Source: Nodosilinea sp. P-1105
GTDB lineage: Bacteria > Cyanobacteriota > Cyanobacteriia > Phormidesmidales > Phormidesmidaceae
Assembly (NCBI RefSeq): GCF_012911975.1
Contig: NZ_SMDQ01000040.1
Location: forward strand, 1 to 51,777
DNA: 51,777 nt
Reading direction: 5' to 3'
Each line of letters begins with the position of its first letter. Position 1 is the first letter of the stretch. A program made the position numbers and the translations under genes. Shown here piece after piece: positions 25,230 to 35,247 of the stretch. Under the pieces are notes generated by a model. That model was given only the letters and a program-made list of their open reading frames with translations. It was not told the origin of the DNA and ran no database searches.

Positions 25230-27332
25230 ATGACTCGCCCCCGCTACACCGTTACGGTTTCAGCCCTTGCTGCTGCGCTGGCCACCAGCGCCCTGTCTGT
25301 TTCCCTCACCCAGGCTCAGGCTCAATCCTCCGCATCTCCTCGCATTGCCCAACTCCCCCGCTCTGCCGATCAGGTGGTTGAGTGCGAGATTTTGGTTGTC
25401 GGTGGTGGCCTAGCCGGTACTGCCACCGCCTACGAAAGCCTGTTGATGGGGCATACGGTGTGTATGACCGAGCTCACCGATTGGGTGGGGGGGCAGCTCA
25501 CCTCCCAGGGGACCACCGCCCTGGATGAATCGCGGGAGCAGCGTAATCGGCTGTTTTATGCCCGGGGCTACAACGAGTTGCGGCAGCGGGTTGAGCGCAA
25601 GTACGGAGAACTGAACCCTGGCAATTGCTGGGTCAGCCTGGCCTGCTTTATGCCTGCCGATGCCAATGCCATCTTGATGGAGATGCTGGCGGAAGCCCAG
25701 GCCCGGGGCGGTGGAGAATTGAAGTGGTTTCCCCACACGGTGGTGAAAGACTTAAGCCTGAATGCCCAGGGGGACCACATCGAAGAGGTGATTGCGATTC
25801 AGCATGGGCCGGCCCCGGGCACACCGCCGTTGAATACTGACTTTTTGTCGGAGATTATTGCAGACGCTTACACATACGCCGATTCAGACCGGTTGTCAAA
25901 ACAAATCATCCAGTTTGTGCCTGCGGGCATTGTGGCCAAGCGGGCTGCCGGAGAGGTGGATGAGCGGGTGGATTGGTACGTGGTGGAAGCCACTGAAACT
26001 GGGGAAATGGTGGCCCTGTCCGGTGTGCCCTATGAGTTAGGACTTGATCCGCGATCGCCCCTGAACCCGTCATCTCCGGTGACCGAGCGGGACCCCTACT
26101 GCACCCAGGGGTTCACCTACACCTTTGCCATGGAGCACACGGCAGAGCCCCAAACCTTTGACGTACCCGACTTTTACTCGATCTACGAGCCTTACTACAG
26201 CTGGGAGCAAGAGCGCAACTTCCTGCAAACCGCCGAAGACCACTTTGACTTTGTCTTCACCTACCGGCGGCTGTGGAACGCCCACCCTCGCGCTAGCGAG
26301 ACCAATATCTTTCGGATGCCAGTGATGGGGGTAGGGGATATCTCCATGCAGAATTGGACCTGGGGGAATGACTATCGCCCTGGCACCAGCCGCGACAACC
26401 TGATTCTCACCCATGGCCAGCTTCAGGCATCGGGGCAACTGGAGCCGGGAGGCTGGATGGGGGGTCTGCGCACTGACACCCTGCGGCGAGGGGAAGAAAA
26501 TGCCATTGGCTTCTTCTACTGGCTGACCACGGGCACCACCGACTCCCAGATCGACGATCGCTTCAAAGAACCGGATCCCTACCATCGCTATCTGAAAGGG
26601 TTTGATGCCCCGATGAATACGGCCCATGGCCTCTCCAAGTATCCCTACATTCGCGAAGGACGGCGGATTATTGGTCGTCCCTCCCCGGGCTATGAGCGGG
26701 GGTTTATGATCAGCGAAATTGACTTTTCCTGGAATGACTTTGGCTCTGAGTTTTACCAGGAAAACTTGGATAGCCGTATGTACACCACCATGCGCCGCTT
26801 CCTGGCTGGGCTGTACACCCTGGATACCTTCATGCCTGGGGCCGATCCCGATGACTTTCACATTCGGGGGCGATCGCGCATTTACCCTGATTCCGTGGGC
26901 ATTGCCCAGTACGCCATCGACTTCCATCCCTGTATGAAGGAGTACCCCCACGAAAAGCCGGGCAACATTGAACGGCCTGGGGTGCGTCAAGCCCACGGGC
27001 AAGCCTATCCGGCTCAAATTCCCCTGCGGGCCATGATTCCCCAGCGCATCGACAATATGCTGGTGGCCAGCAAGAGTATTGCCGCCAGCTATAGCGCGGC
27101 GGCGGCCTACCGGGTGCACTCCTTTGAGTGGTCGGTGGGGGCGGCGGCGGCCCACACCATTGACTTTGCCCTGCGTCAGGGGGTGCTGCCCTATGAAATG
27201 GTGCTAGATCCGTCGCGCCAAAACCCGATGCTGGAGGGGCTGCGGGCTGAGTTAGAGGGCAGTGGCAATCCGGTGCAGTTCCCTGATACGTCTATCTTTA
27301 ATGAAGATTGGACTGATTGGAAGCCCTGGTAA
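25230..27332 (+). CDS. Secreted FAD-dependent oxidoreductase
   Basis: A 700-residue protein with an N-terminal signal peptide (ALAAALATSALSVSLTQAQA) and then a Rossmann FAD-binding motif VVGGGLAGTATAYE near residue 57. The remainder resembles the FAD_oxidored family, members of which are annotated as FAD-dependent oxidoreductases or xanthan-lyase homologues. Family-like blocks include TELTDWVGGQLTSQGTTALD after the nucleotide motif and SKSIAASYSAAAAYRVHSFE near the C-terminus, where the second FAD-contact segment lies. If exported with bound FAD it would need Tat transport, but the leader has no twin-arginine motif (MTRPRY only), which is odd. Substrate unknown. Its 3' end faces sodB across a hairpin. 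Confidence 0.8.
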   Translation: MTRPRYTVTVSALAAALATSALSVSLTQAQAQSSASPRIAQLPRSADQVVECEILVVGGGLAGTATAYESLLMGHTVCMTELTDWVGGQLTSQGTTALDESREQRNRLFYARGYNELRQRVERKYGELNPGNCWVSLACFMPADANAILMEMLAEAQARGGGELKWFPHTVVKDLSLNAQGDHIEEVIAIQHGPAPGTPPLNTDFLSEIIADAYTYADSDRLSKQIIQFVPAGIVAKRAAGEVDERVDWYVVEATETGEMVALSGVPYELGLDPRSPLNPSSPVTERDPYCTQGFTYTFAMEHTAEPQTFDVPDFYSIYEPYYSWEQERNFLQTAEDHFDFVFTYRRLWNAHPRASETNIFRMPVMGVGDISMQNWTWGNDYRPGTSRDNLILTHGQLQASGQLEPGGWMGGLRTDTLRRGEENAIGFFYWLTTGTTDSQIDDRFKEPDPYHRYLKGFDAPMNTAHGLSKYPYIREGRRIIGRPSPGYERGFMISEIDFSWNDFGSEFYQENLDSRMYTTMRRFLAGLYTLDTFMPGADPDDFHIRGRSRIYPDSVGIAQYAIDFHPCMKEYPHEKPGNIERPGVRQAHGQAYPAQIPLRAMIPQRIDNMLVASKSIAASYSAAAAYRVHSFEWSVGAAAAHTIDFALRQGVLPYEMVLDPSRQNPMLEGLRAELEGSGNPVQFPDTSIFNEDWTDWKPW

Positions 27333-27338
27333 TCAGAT

Positions 27339-27368
27339 AAAAAACAGGGTGATTTTCTAATCACCCTG
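27339..27368 (-). terminator. Rho-independent terminator of sodB
   Basis: On the minus strand CAGGGTGATT-AGAA-AATCACCCTG forms a perfect 10-bp stem (27345-27368), followed by TTTTTT (27344-27339). It lies 27 bp beyond the sodB stop. On the plus strand it follows the FAD oxidoreductase stop by a few bases with A's in front, so it can also serve as that gene's 3' hairpin. Confidence 0.92.
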
Positions 27369-27394
27369 AGATCTTGACATACTGCACAGACGCT

Positions 27395-28006
27395 CTACGC
27401 AGTCTGCTTAGCGGCTTCCAATTGGCTGGCGACAAACGACCAGTTGACCAGGTTATCAAGGAACGTGTCGGCGTAGTTCGCCCGACCATTTTGGTAGTCA
27501 AGGTAGTAAGCGTGCTCCCACACATCCATGGTGAGCAGAGGGATTTGACCATTCACAATTGGGTTAATGGCGTTCAGGGTGTTGACCACCTTGAGGGTGC
27601 CGCCATCTAGCACCAGCCAGGCCCAACCGCTGCCAAATTGACCAGTACCAGCGGCCTTAAAGGCTTGCTTAAACTCATCAAAGCTACCGAAGTCAGCTTT
27701 GATTTTATCGGCCAGTTCGCCCGTGGGGGCACCACCACCGTTGGGCGCCATGCAATTCCAGTAGAAGCTGTGGTTCCAGGCCTGGGCAGCGTTGTTGTGC
27801 AGCCCGGTCAGCTCCGGATTGTTGTAGGCTGCCTTGATTACGGCTTCGATGGCTTTATCAGCCATGCCTGCATCGGCAGCCATGCTGTTGTATTTGTCGA
27901 CGTATTTAGCGTGATGCTTGTCGTGGTGGAATTCTAAGGTTCTGGCAGAAATGTGGGGCTCAAAGGCGTCGTAAGCATAGGGCAATTTAGGAAGTTGGTA
28001 AGCCAT
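27395..28006 (-). CDS. sodB: Iron superoxide dismutase
   Basis: Detoxifies superoxide in the cytoplasm. The 203-residue chain carries the Fe/Mn-SOD metal ligands: His in the LEFHHDKHHAKYVDKYN block (about residue 27), His in AAQAWNHSFYWNCM (about 79), and Asp and His in MDVWEHAYYLDYQN (about 165 and 169). The sequence AQAWNHSFYW together with AAGTGQFGSGWAWLV, which carries the active-site Gln early and Gly-Ser later, points to the iron rather than the manganese type. No signal peptide is present. The gene is monocistronic with its own terminator. AAGGAG lies upstream at a long spacing from the ATG at 28006. Confidence 0.95.
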   Translation of the reverse strand: MAYQLPKLPYAYDAFEPHISARTLEFHHDKHHAKYVDKYNSMAADAGMADKAIEAVIKAAYNNPELTGLHNNAAQAWNHSFYWNCMAPNGGGAPTGELADKIKADFGSFDEFKQAFKAAGTGQFGSGWAWLVLDGGTLKVVNTLNAINPIVNGQIPLLTMDVWEHAYYLDYQNGRANYADTFLDNLVNWSFVASQLEAAKQTA

Positions 28007-28423
28007 AGTTGTAATAGTCTCTCCTTGTCTTGCGTCTCTTTGCGCCTCTTCTCTAGTGATGTGCTGGTTAAGATCTGCGATTAATTAATCAAACTTGCGA
28101 TCGCATATCCTCTTTGCACAGTCAGCCCATCACCCAAGGGCACTGTTGTCGATGCATGTCATTACTTCCAGGTTCTGGCATTTCCCTGCAAACGTCGCCC
28201 CTCACAAGGGGGACTTTTCCCTGACATCAGGCCTGCCTATCTATAGATGAAATCAGCAGATGAAATCAGCTGTTGGCCCCAGATGATGTCCTGAGCTTGG
28301 CGAAGGAGGGGTAACCTGTCGACGTCGGTAGGGGTGAGTCAATATCTGATGGCTGGGCGGCAGGCAGCTTAAACGGTAAGGTATTATCAGCAGTAATCCT
28401 TAGCCGCTAGGAGGATCAGACTG
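28007..28423. other. Intergenic region with 13-bp tandem duplication
   Basis: No gene is visible in these 417 bp. AGATGAAATCAGC is duplicated in tandem at 28245-28257 and 28258-28270. The region should carry the sodB promoter (leftward) and that of the small membrane protein (rightward), but no convincing boxes were found. Its right end has AGGAGG at 28411-28416 as the ribosome-binding site of the next gene. Confidence 0.5.
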
Positions 28424-28666
28424 ATGTTACATCTGTACTTCGGGGCATTTGATGTGTTTCTCTATTTAGGGGGCATCTACTTTGCGATCGCCCTAGCCAA
28501 TGCCTTCTGCGACCAAATGGATGAGGCTGAGCTCAGTCAAGACGTCAATCAAGCGGCTGCCAACGGCGATGCCGCAACGGTGGCTCCCATCCAACAGATT
28601 CCATCCCATCTGACTGCACCGACTGCCAAGCGGCAGGATGTGGGGGTCAAAGTGGCCGCCAGGTAA
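28424..28666 (+). CDS. Small single-pass membrane protein, unknown function
   Basis: An 80-residue protein with a good ribosome-binding site (AGGAGG seven bases before the ATG). The N-terminal half is one hydrophobic helix (FGAFDVFLYLGGIYFAIALA) followed by an acidic stretch (DQMDEAELSQD) and an Ala/Pro/Thr-rich tail. The layout suggests an N-terminal membrane anchor with a short cytoplasmic tail. It ends 26 bp before the methyltransferase ATG, so the two are likely co-transcribed. I do not recognise the family. Confidence 0.65.
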   Translation: MLHLYFGAFDVFLYLGGIYFAIALANAFCDQMDEAELSQDVNQAAANGDAATVAPIQQIPSHLTAPTAKRQDVGVKVAAR

Positions 28667-28692
28667 GTGACTCCCCGCCAATACATTTGATT

Positions 28693-29640
28693 ATGACCAC
28701 CACCAAACTCAAACCCGACTGGGCTGGCGATGATCTGCTCTCCCAGGTGGTGAATCGGCTGATTCAAACCAAGCCGATCTACGCCCTGATGAAGCAGCAG
28801 GCTCGGCAGGTTTTGATCAAAACCGCCGAGAAAAACGGTGTCCCCTGGCGACAGACCTGTCGTGAGCTGGATACCCCTGCCATCAAAGCTCAACTGGAGG
28901 CCCTGAGTAATCCCGCCGTCACCTATCCCGACTATTACCAGGTTCCCTTCCACGCCTACAGCGACGGTAACCTATGCTGGCAGGCGGCCTTTGAAGCGGC
29001 CCCAGCCACCTACGCTATGGCTTTGCGGGTCTGGCCCCAGGAGCAACTCACCTGGGAGGCAGCCCAAGCGCGCCTACGCAACAGCTTCCACCAGGTGCTA
29101 GCCCAACATGGCCCCCAGCAGGTGAGTGATATTTTGGATTTGGGCTGTTCTGTGGGCATTTCTACCCTCAGCCTGCATCGTTACTATGCCCAGCAGCAAA
29201 ATCAACCGGTGCGGACGGTGGGGCTAGACCTTTCCCCTTATATGCTGGCCGTCGCCCAAACCCAGGATACCGAGGGCGAAATTGCTGAGTGGGTGCACGG
29301 GCAAGCCGAAGCCACCGGCTTCCCCGATGCCTGCTTTGACCTGGTCACCCTACAGTTTGTCACCCATGAGTTGCCCCGTCAGGCCAGCCTGGACATTTTT
29401 CGCGAAGCCCGGCGACTGTTACGTCCCGGGGGTGCCCTGGCGATCGTGGACAACAACCCCCAATCCCCGGTAATCCAGAGTTTGCCGCCAGTGCTGTTTA
29501 CCCTGATGAAAAGTACTGAGCCCTGGAGCGATGATTACTATACCTTCGATCTGGAGGCTGCCCTGGTCCAGGCCGGGTTTGAGCCCCCTGTGACCGTGCC
29601 CACTGACCCCCGCCATCGCACCATCGTGGCCCGCTGTTAG
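28693..29640 (+). CDS. Class I SAM-dependent methyltransferase
   Basis: A 315-residue protein with a central Rossmann methyltransferase domain. Motif I is DILDLGCSVGISTLSL (about residue 147), followed by the acidic end of strand 2 in TVGLDLSPYMLAVAQ. The later DACFDLVTLQFVTHELP block and the LRPGGALAIVDN segment are motifs of the Methyltransf_11/25 group. The 130-residue helical N-terminal extension is a feature of a cyanobacterial/plant subgroup I cannot name with certainty. Start set at the ATG at 28693; an in-frame TTG two codons earlier is possible. Substrate unknown. Its neighbour por suggests, weakly, a pigment-related role. Confidence 0.82.
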   Translation: MTTTKLKPDWAGDDLLSQVVNRLIQTKPIYALMKQQARQVLIKTAEKNGVPWRQTCRELDTPAIKAQLEALSNPAVTYPDYYQVPFHAYSDGNLCWQAAFEAAPATYAMALRVWPQEQLTWEAAQARLRNSFHQVLAQHGPQQVSDILDLGCSVGISTLSLHRYYAQQQNQPVRTVGLDLSPYMLAVAQTQDTEGEIAEWVHGQAEATGFPDACFDLVTLQFVTHELPRQASLDIFREARRLLRPGGALAIVDNNPQSPVIQSLPPVLFTLMKSTEPWSDDYYTFDLEAALVQAGFEPPVTVPTDPRHRTIVARC

Positions 29641-29718
29641 TTGTTCCATGTAACAACATCTCAAAAAACATTAAGAGTTGGCATGATTGCATGGAGAATC
29701 CTTAAGACTGGACAGTGA

Positions 29719-30753
<1,035 letters not shown>

Positions 30754-30770
30754 GGTAGAGATTCCCCCTA

Positions 30771-30798
30771 AACGGTCTCAGACTAACGGTCTCAGACT
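30771..30798. repeat. Perfect 14-bp tandem duplication after por
   Basis: AACGGTCTCAGACT occurs twice in direct succession, starting 18 bp after the por stop. It is intergenic and immediately precedes two hairpins. Confidence 0.9.
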
Positions 30799-30810
30799 AT
30801 AGTTGATTTC

Positions 30811-30840
30811 AGGTCCAGTGCTGCTGTCAGTGCTGGACCT
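30811..30840 (+). terminator. Candidate por terminator hairpin
   Basis: AGGTCCAG (30811-30818) pairs with CTGGACCT (30833-30840); the inner loop has further pairing potential (TGCTGC/CAGTG). No T-run follows, so its role as a terminator is inferred from position only. Confidence 0.5.
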
Positions 30841-30879
30841 CGATCATGGTGGATTCATGCCGATAGGACGAACATCTTG

Positions 30880-30909
30880 CCCTTTAGGTGAGACGCCTCA
30901 CCTAAAGGG
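30880..30909. promoter_or_regulatory. Perfect 13-bp inverted repeat upstream of the TIR-WD40 gene
   Basis: CCCTTTAGGTGAG (30880-30892) and CTCACCTAAAGGG (30897-30909) form a perfect stem with a four-base ACGC loop, 76 bp upstream of the preferred ATG of the TIR gene. It could be a hairpin ending the por transcript or an operator controlling the TIR gene. No T-run is present. Confidence 0.6.
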
Positions 30910-30985
30910 TGTCACGATTTACTCAGGATTGCTATACCCTAAGCAATGATCGGATCACAGGGGTAGCCCATTGCATCTGCCATCG

Positions 30986-33900
30986 ATGAGCATGGACAAC
31001 TTTCATGACGTTTTTATGTCCTATGGACGGCCTGATAGCCAAGAGTTTGTTATCCAACTGAGTCAGCGACTGGCCGCAGCTAAGCTTAAGGTTTGGGTCG
31101 ATCTCACCAGCATTCCCCTGGGGGTCGACTATCAGCAGCAAATTAATCGCGATCTGGAAAGGGCTGACAATTTCCTGTTTGTCATTTCTCCCCATGCCAT
31201 CAACTCGCCCCACTGCGCCATCGAACTGGACCAGGCGCTGCGCTGCCACAAACGCATCATTCCTCTGCTGCATGTTAAGACGATTGACCGTGACACCTGG
31301 CAGCAACGCTACCCTCAGGGCACCGAAGCTGACTGGCAGACCTTTGTGGCAGCGGGTAGGCAATCTAGTTTAGTCAATATGCATCCGGCCCTGCGCAAAA
31401 TTAACTGGGTGATGGCCCTGGGGCAGGACAAGCCGTCGGCGGCGGTTGTCAATGACATTCTAGAGCTAATCCAGCGGCAGCGTTCCTATGTGCGACAACA
31501 TACCCTATGGCTGGTCAAAGCTCTGGAGTGGCAACGTCATCAAAAGCAAAGCCAGTTCTTGCTGGTGGGGGAAACGCGACAGCAGGCGGAAACCTGGCTT
31601 AAAACCCGCTTTGCAGATCAACAGGCCCCCTGTATACCCACCGATCTGCAGTGTAGTTTCATTACTGAAAGCTCAAAGAATGCCCATAACCTGATGACTC
31701 AGGTGTTCTTGGCTTACGCCGAGGAAGATAAGTCGGTCATGGAGCAGGTGCAGCGATTTCTGTGCCGCCAGGGCATCACCGTCTGGACCAACACAACCAG
31801 CTTGCACACTGGCGAAGACTTTTTGGCATCCATCGACCGGGGCATCGAAGCGACCGATAACCTGATTTACCTCTTGTCTCCAGCCTCGGTAGATTCAGGC
31901 TATTGTCAGCATGAGCTGGACTATGCCCTGGCCCTGAATAAACGAATTATACCCATTTTGGTCAGCCCGATGGCTGGTGATCAATTGCCCGCTGGGTTAC
32001 AGGAGTTGCATTATATTGACTGGTCCCATGGGAGTGAACAGAGCAAAGGGCTAGATGACACAGAGCTGCTGAAAATTTTGTATCAGGACAAGACCTACCA
32101 CCGGCAGCACAAATGGCTACTGACCCAAGCTCTGAAATGGCAACGGCAAAACCAAAACCCTAGCATCTTGCTGCGGGGGTATAACCTACGTCGCTCCGAG
32201 GCCTGGTTGAAAGTGGCTCAAACCCGGCAGCAGCAACCCCCGACCTCCTTGCAGGTTGCCTTCATCCAGGCCAGCTTACGCCAACCTGAGTCACCCTATT
32301 TAGATGTATTTATTTCGTATTCTCGGACTGATTCTGAATTTGCCCGGCGGCTCAATGATGCGTTGCAGATTCAGGGTAAGACCACCTGGTTTGACCAAGA
32401 AAGCATTGATGCTGGGGCTAACTTCCAGCAGGAAATCTATCGCGGTATTGCCAGTTCCAATAACGTTGTCTTTGTGATTTCCCCGAGTTCAGTGAATTCC
32501 CCCTACTGTGCTGAGGAGGTTGCCTACGCAGCTGGGTTGAATAAGCGGTTGGTGACGGTGCTCTACCGGCCTGTGGCCGCAGAAACATTACCGGCTCCGC
32601 TAAAGACCATTCAATGGATTGACTTTAGACGCCACCAGGACGACTTTTACAGTCACTTTAGCGAGCTGGTGAGAACCCTGGATATGGACCGGGAGCATGT
32701 TCAGCACCACACCAAGTTGACCCAACGGGCGATGGAGTGGGCCGCGCAAGATCAGCATCCCGATTTGCTGTTGCGGGGGAGTGAATTCGCGATCGCCCAG
32801 ACCTGGCTACAAACCGCCCAGCACGATCAAAAACAGCCACCTCCCACTGATCTCCAGCGAGACTTCCTAGCCACCAGCCAGGCCAGTCTGGCCGCTGAAG
32901 CCCGACAAGAGAACCGTCGCCAGGTGATTTTGCGATCGCTGCTAGGGTTGATCAGTCTGGCGTTTTTGGCTGCCGCTGGACTTGGCCTTTGGGCCTTTTC
33001 CCTCTGGCGTCAGTCAGAGATTGCCCAACTACAAGCCCTGGTTAGAACATCTAATGCGCTATTTTTAGCGGAACAAAAGCCAGAGGCACTGGTCACGGCC
33101 TTAAAAGCCGGACAAAACCTAGAGCGTACTGCCGAAGCTAACCAGGCATCAGTGCTGAGCATGTTACAGCAGGCGATCTACGGCATTAGAGAACTGCGAC
33201 AGATAACGAACCATGGCGATCGGGTGAACGACGTGGCCTATGTGCCCGATGGGGAAATTTTTATCAGTGTCAGTGATGACAGCACCGTTACCCTTTTCCG
33301 TCAGGATGGCACTCTGATTCAGGCATTGAACGATCATCAAGAGCGGGTGCAACGGGTGAGCGCTAGTCCTGATGGGCAGCGTTTTGCCACCGCCAGCGCT
33401 GATGGCATCATCAATATTTGGGCCAGGGATGGTCTAGTGCTGCAATCGTTAACAGAGCATCAGGCGGCGGTAACCGGGCTTCACTTTAACCCCAACGCTG
33501 ACGACGATGCCGATGGCACTACCCCAGCTCTGGTTTCAGCGGGGGCTGACGGCACCATCAACCTGTGGACCCCTGACGGGCAGCTCATCCGCAGCTTTGA
33601 CGATCCATCGGGGAGGGTAAACCAGGTGATCTTTAGCCCCGCCCACGGTAATTTTTTGCACGACAATCGGCCCACCTTGGCCACCGCCGGGGCAGACGGG
33701 AATCTTCGGCTGTTTAGTCTGGATGGCGAGTTGCTACAAACCTTTAGGGGCCATCGGGATGCTGTCAATGATGTTGCCTTTAGCCCCGATGGCGAAGTTC
33801 TGGCCTCTGCCAGCCGCGATCGCACCGCTAAGCTGTGGCACCGTAACGGTCAAGAACAATACGCCTTGATCGGCCACGACAACGAGGTTAATGCTATTAC

Positions 33901-35107
33901 CTTTGCCCCTGATGGTCAAACCCTGGTCACCGCTGGAGAAGACAGTAACGTTAGACTTTGGAACCGGGCAGGACAGGATGTGCAAAGTCTCAGCGGTCAT
34001 TTAGCTGGGGTTAGAGGCATTGCCTTTGCCCCCGAAAGCGATATTCTGGTCACGGCCAGTGCCGACAACAGCCTCAAACTCTGGGATCTGGCAGAAGAGC
34101 CGCTGCAAACCCTCAAGGGCCATAGGGATTGGGTCCTGAGTGTGGCCTATAGCCCTGATGGCAGCACTATTGCTACGGCTAGCGGCGATCGCACCGTTCG
34201 GCTCTGGAACCCCCAGGGAGAACTACTGGCCACCCTGGAGGGGCATACTGGCTGGATCAATACCGTGGCCTTCAGCCCCGACGGTCAATACCTGGCCACG
34301 GCCAGTGACGATCAAACAGCCCGGCTATGGAGTCTGGATGGGGAAACCCTAGCTATTTTCCAGGGGCACCAGGACCAGGTGAGCGACCTTGCCTTTAGCC
34401 CCACCCATACCGGCTCTTCTCCGGGGCAAAGCCCCTTTTTAGCCACCAGCAGCGCCGACCAGACTATCAAACTGTGGACCCAGGACGGCACGCTGTTAAA
34501 TACCCTGGTGGGTCACCATAGCTGGGTCCGTAGCGTTACCTTTAGCCCCGATGGCGACACCATCGCTTCCACCGATGCTGATCAGGCCCTGAACCTGTGG
34601 AGCCGGGATGGAGTGCTGCTTCAGTCTTTCCGAAACCATGACAACTGGGTACGAGAGGTGGTCTTTAGCCCCGATGGTCAAACTCTGGCCACCGCCAGTG
34701 CCGACAACACAGCCAAACTCTGGGACCGCAGTGGTAACGTCCTAGCTACTTTGATGGGGCACAACTACTGGGTGGTTGGGGTAGCTTTTAGCCCCGATGG
34801 GGAGACCATAGCCACTGCCAGCGCCGACAACACTATCAAGTTGTGGAACCGCCAAGGAGAAGAACAGCAAACCCTATATGGCCACCGGAATTGGGTGGTA
34901 GACCTGGCCTTCAGCCCCGACGGCCAAACCCTGGCCAGTGCCAGTGGTGATCAAACCGTTATTTTGTGGAACTTATCGGCCTTCACCCTAGAGGCGCTGC
35001 TAGAGCGGGGCTGTCGTTGGCTGATGGATTTTGGCGGGGACGATCGCAATCCTGAGATGGCTGATGTCCTGCGGACTTGCCAGCAAAATACTGACCCAGA
35101 ACTGTGA
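30986..35107 (+). CDS. Triple-TIR, single-membrane-segment, 14-blade WD40 protein
   Basis: A 1373-residue protein from the ATG at 30986 (a TTG at 30971 and an ATG at 30992 are alternatives). Three TIR domains lie at about 5-160, 235-350 and 438-555. Each has the aromatic/Asp start (FMSYGRPD, FLAYAEED, FISYSRTD) and ends its core in C-x-x-E with the Glu at about 80, 310 and 511, the position of the catalytic Glu of NAD-cleaving TIRs. After each TIR comes the same helical spacer (AL-WQR...LLRG...WL). A membrane segment lies near 650-672. A coiled ALVTALKAG region then leads to 14 WD40 repeats (about 740-1335), which would make two seven-blade propellers, and a short Cys-containing tail. TIR domains often act in anti-phage death or signalling. 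Function here is inferred; no Thoeris partner was seen nearby. Confidence 0.92.
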   Translation: MSMDNFHDVFMSYGRPDSQEFVIQLSQRLAAAKLKVWVDLTSIPLGVDYQQQINRDLERADNFLFVISPHAINSPHCAIELDQALRCHKRIIPLLHVKTIDRDTWQQRYPQGTEADWQTFVAAGRQSSLVNMHPALRKINWVMALGQDKPSAAVVNDILELIQRQRSYVRQHTLWLVKALEWQRHQKQSQFLLVGETRQQAETWLKTRFADQQAPCIPTDLQCSFITESSKNAHNLMTQVFLAYAEEDKSVMEQVQRFLCRQGITVWTNTTSLHTGEDFLASIDRGIEATDNLIYLLSPASVDSGYCQHELDYALALNKRIIPILVSPMAGDQLPAGLQELHYIDWSHGSEQSKGLDDTELLKILYQDKTYHRQHKWLLTQALKWQRQNQNPSILLRGYNLRRSEAWLKVAQTRQQQPPTSLQVAFIQASLRQPESPYLDVFISYSRTDSEFARRLNDALQIQGKTTWFDQESIDAGANFQQEIYRGIASSNNVVFVISPSSVNSPYCAEEVAYAAGLNKRLVTVLYRPVAAETLPAPLKTIQWIDFRRHQDDFYSHFSELVRTLDMDREHVQHHTKLTQRAMEWAAQDQHPDLLLRGSEFAIAQTWLQTAQHDQKQPPPTDLQRDFLATSQASLAAEARQENRRQVILRSLLGLISLAFLAAAGLGLWAFSLWRQSEIAQLQALVRTSNALFLAEQKPEALVTALKAGQNLERTAEANQASVLSMLQQAIYGIRELRQITNHGDRVNDVAYVPDGEIFISVSDDSTVTLFRQDGTLIQALNDHQERVQRVSASPDGQRFATASADGIINIWARDGLVLQSLTEHQAAVTGLHFNPNADDDADGTTPALVSAGADGTINLWTPDGQLIRSFDDPSGRVNQVIFSPAHGNFLHDNRPTLATAGADGNLRLFSLDGELLQTFRGHRDAVNDVAFSPDGEVLASASRDRTAKLWHRNGQEQYALIGHDNEVNAITFAPDGQTLVTAGEDSNVRLWNRAGQDVQSLSGHLAGVRGIAFAPESDILVTASADNSLKLWDLAEEPLQTLKGHRDWVLSVAYSPDGSTIATASGDRTVRLWNPQGELLATLEGHTGWINTVAFSPDGQYLATASDDQTARLWSLDGETLAIFQGHQDQVSDLAFSPTHTGSSPGQSPFLATSSADQTIKLWTQDGTLLNTLVGHHSWVRSVTFSPDGDTIASTDADQALNLWSRDGVLLQSFRNHDNWVREVVFSPDGQTLATASADNTAKLWDRSGNVLATLMGHNYWVVGVAFSPDGETIATASADNTIKLWNRQGEEQQTLYGHRNWVVDLAFSPDGQTLASASGDQTVILWNLSAFTLEALLERGCRWLMDFGGDDRNPEMADVLRTCQQNTDPEL

Positions 35108-35247
35108 CTCAACACAGACACGTCTAATTCACAACAGGCCTAATGTAAGACGCCTGCGTCACGCTATGGCCACCGTTAAAGCTGAAATTCCTTTGCCATT
35201 ACAACCGCCGTTGTATTTCCTGATGATACTTACTTGATATAGACGGT

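Noticed and set aside
26070-27155. 361-residue minus-strand frame inside the FAD oxidoreductase gene
   Set aside because: Shadow of a high-GC gene; no start signal and no recognisable motif.
30986-35107. Thoeris system
   Set aside because: No ThsA-like partner (SIR2/SLOG or Macro/TM effector) lies next to it, and the TIR protein itself has WD40 and a membrane segment.
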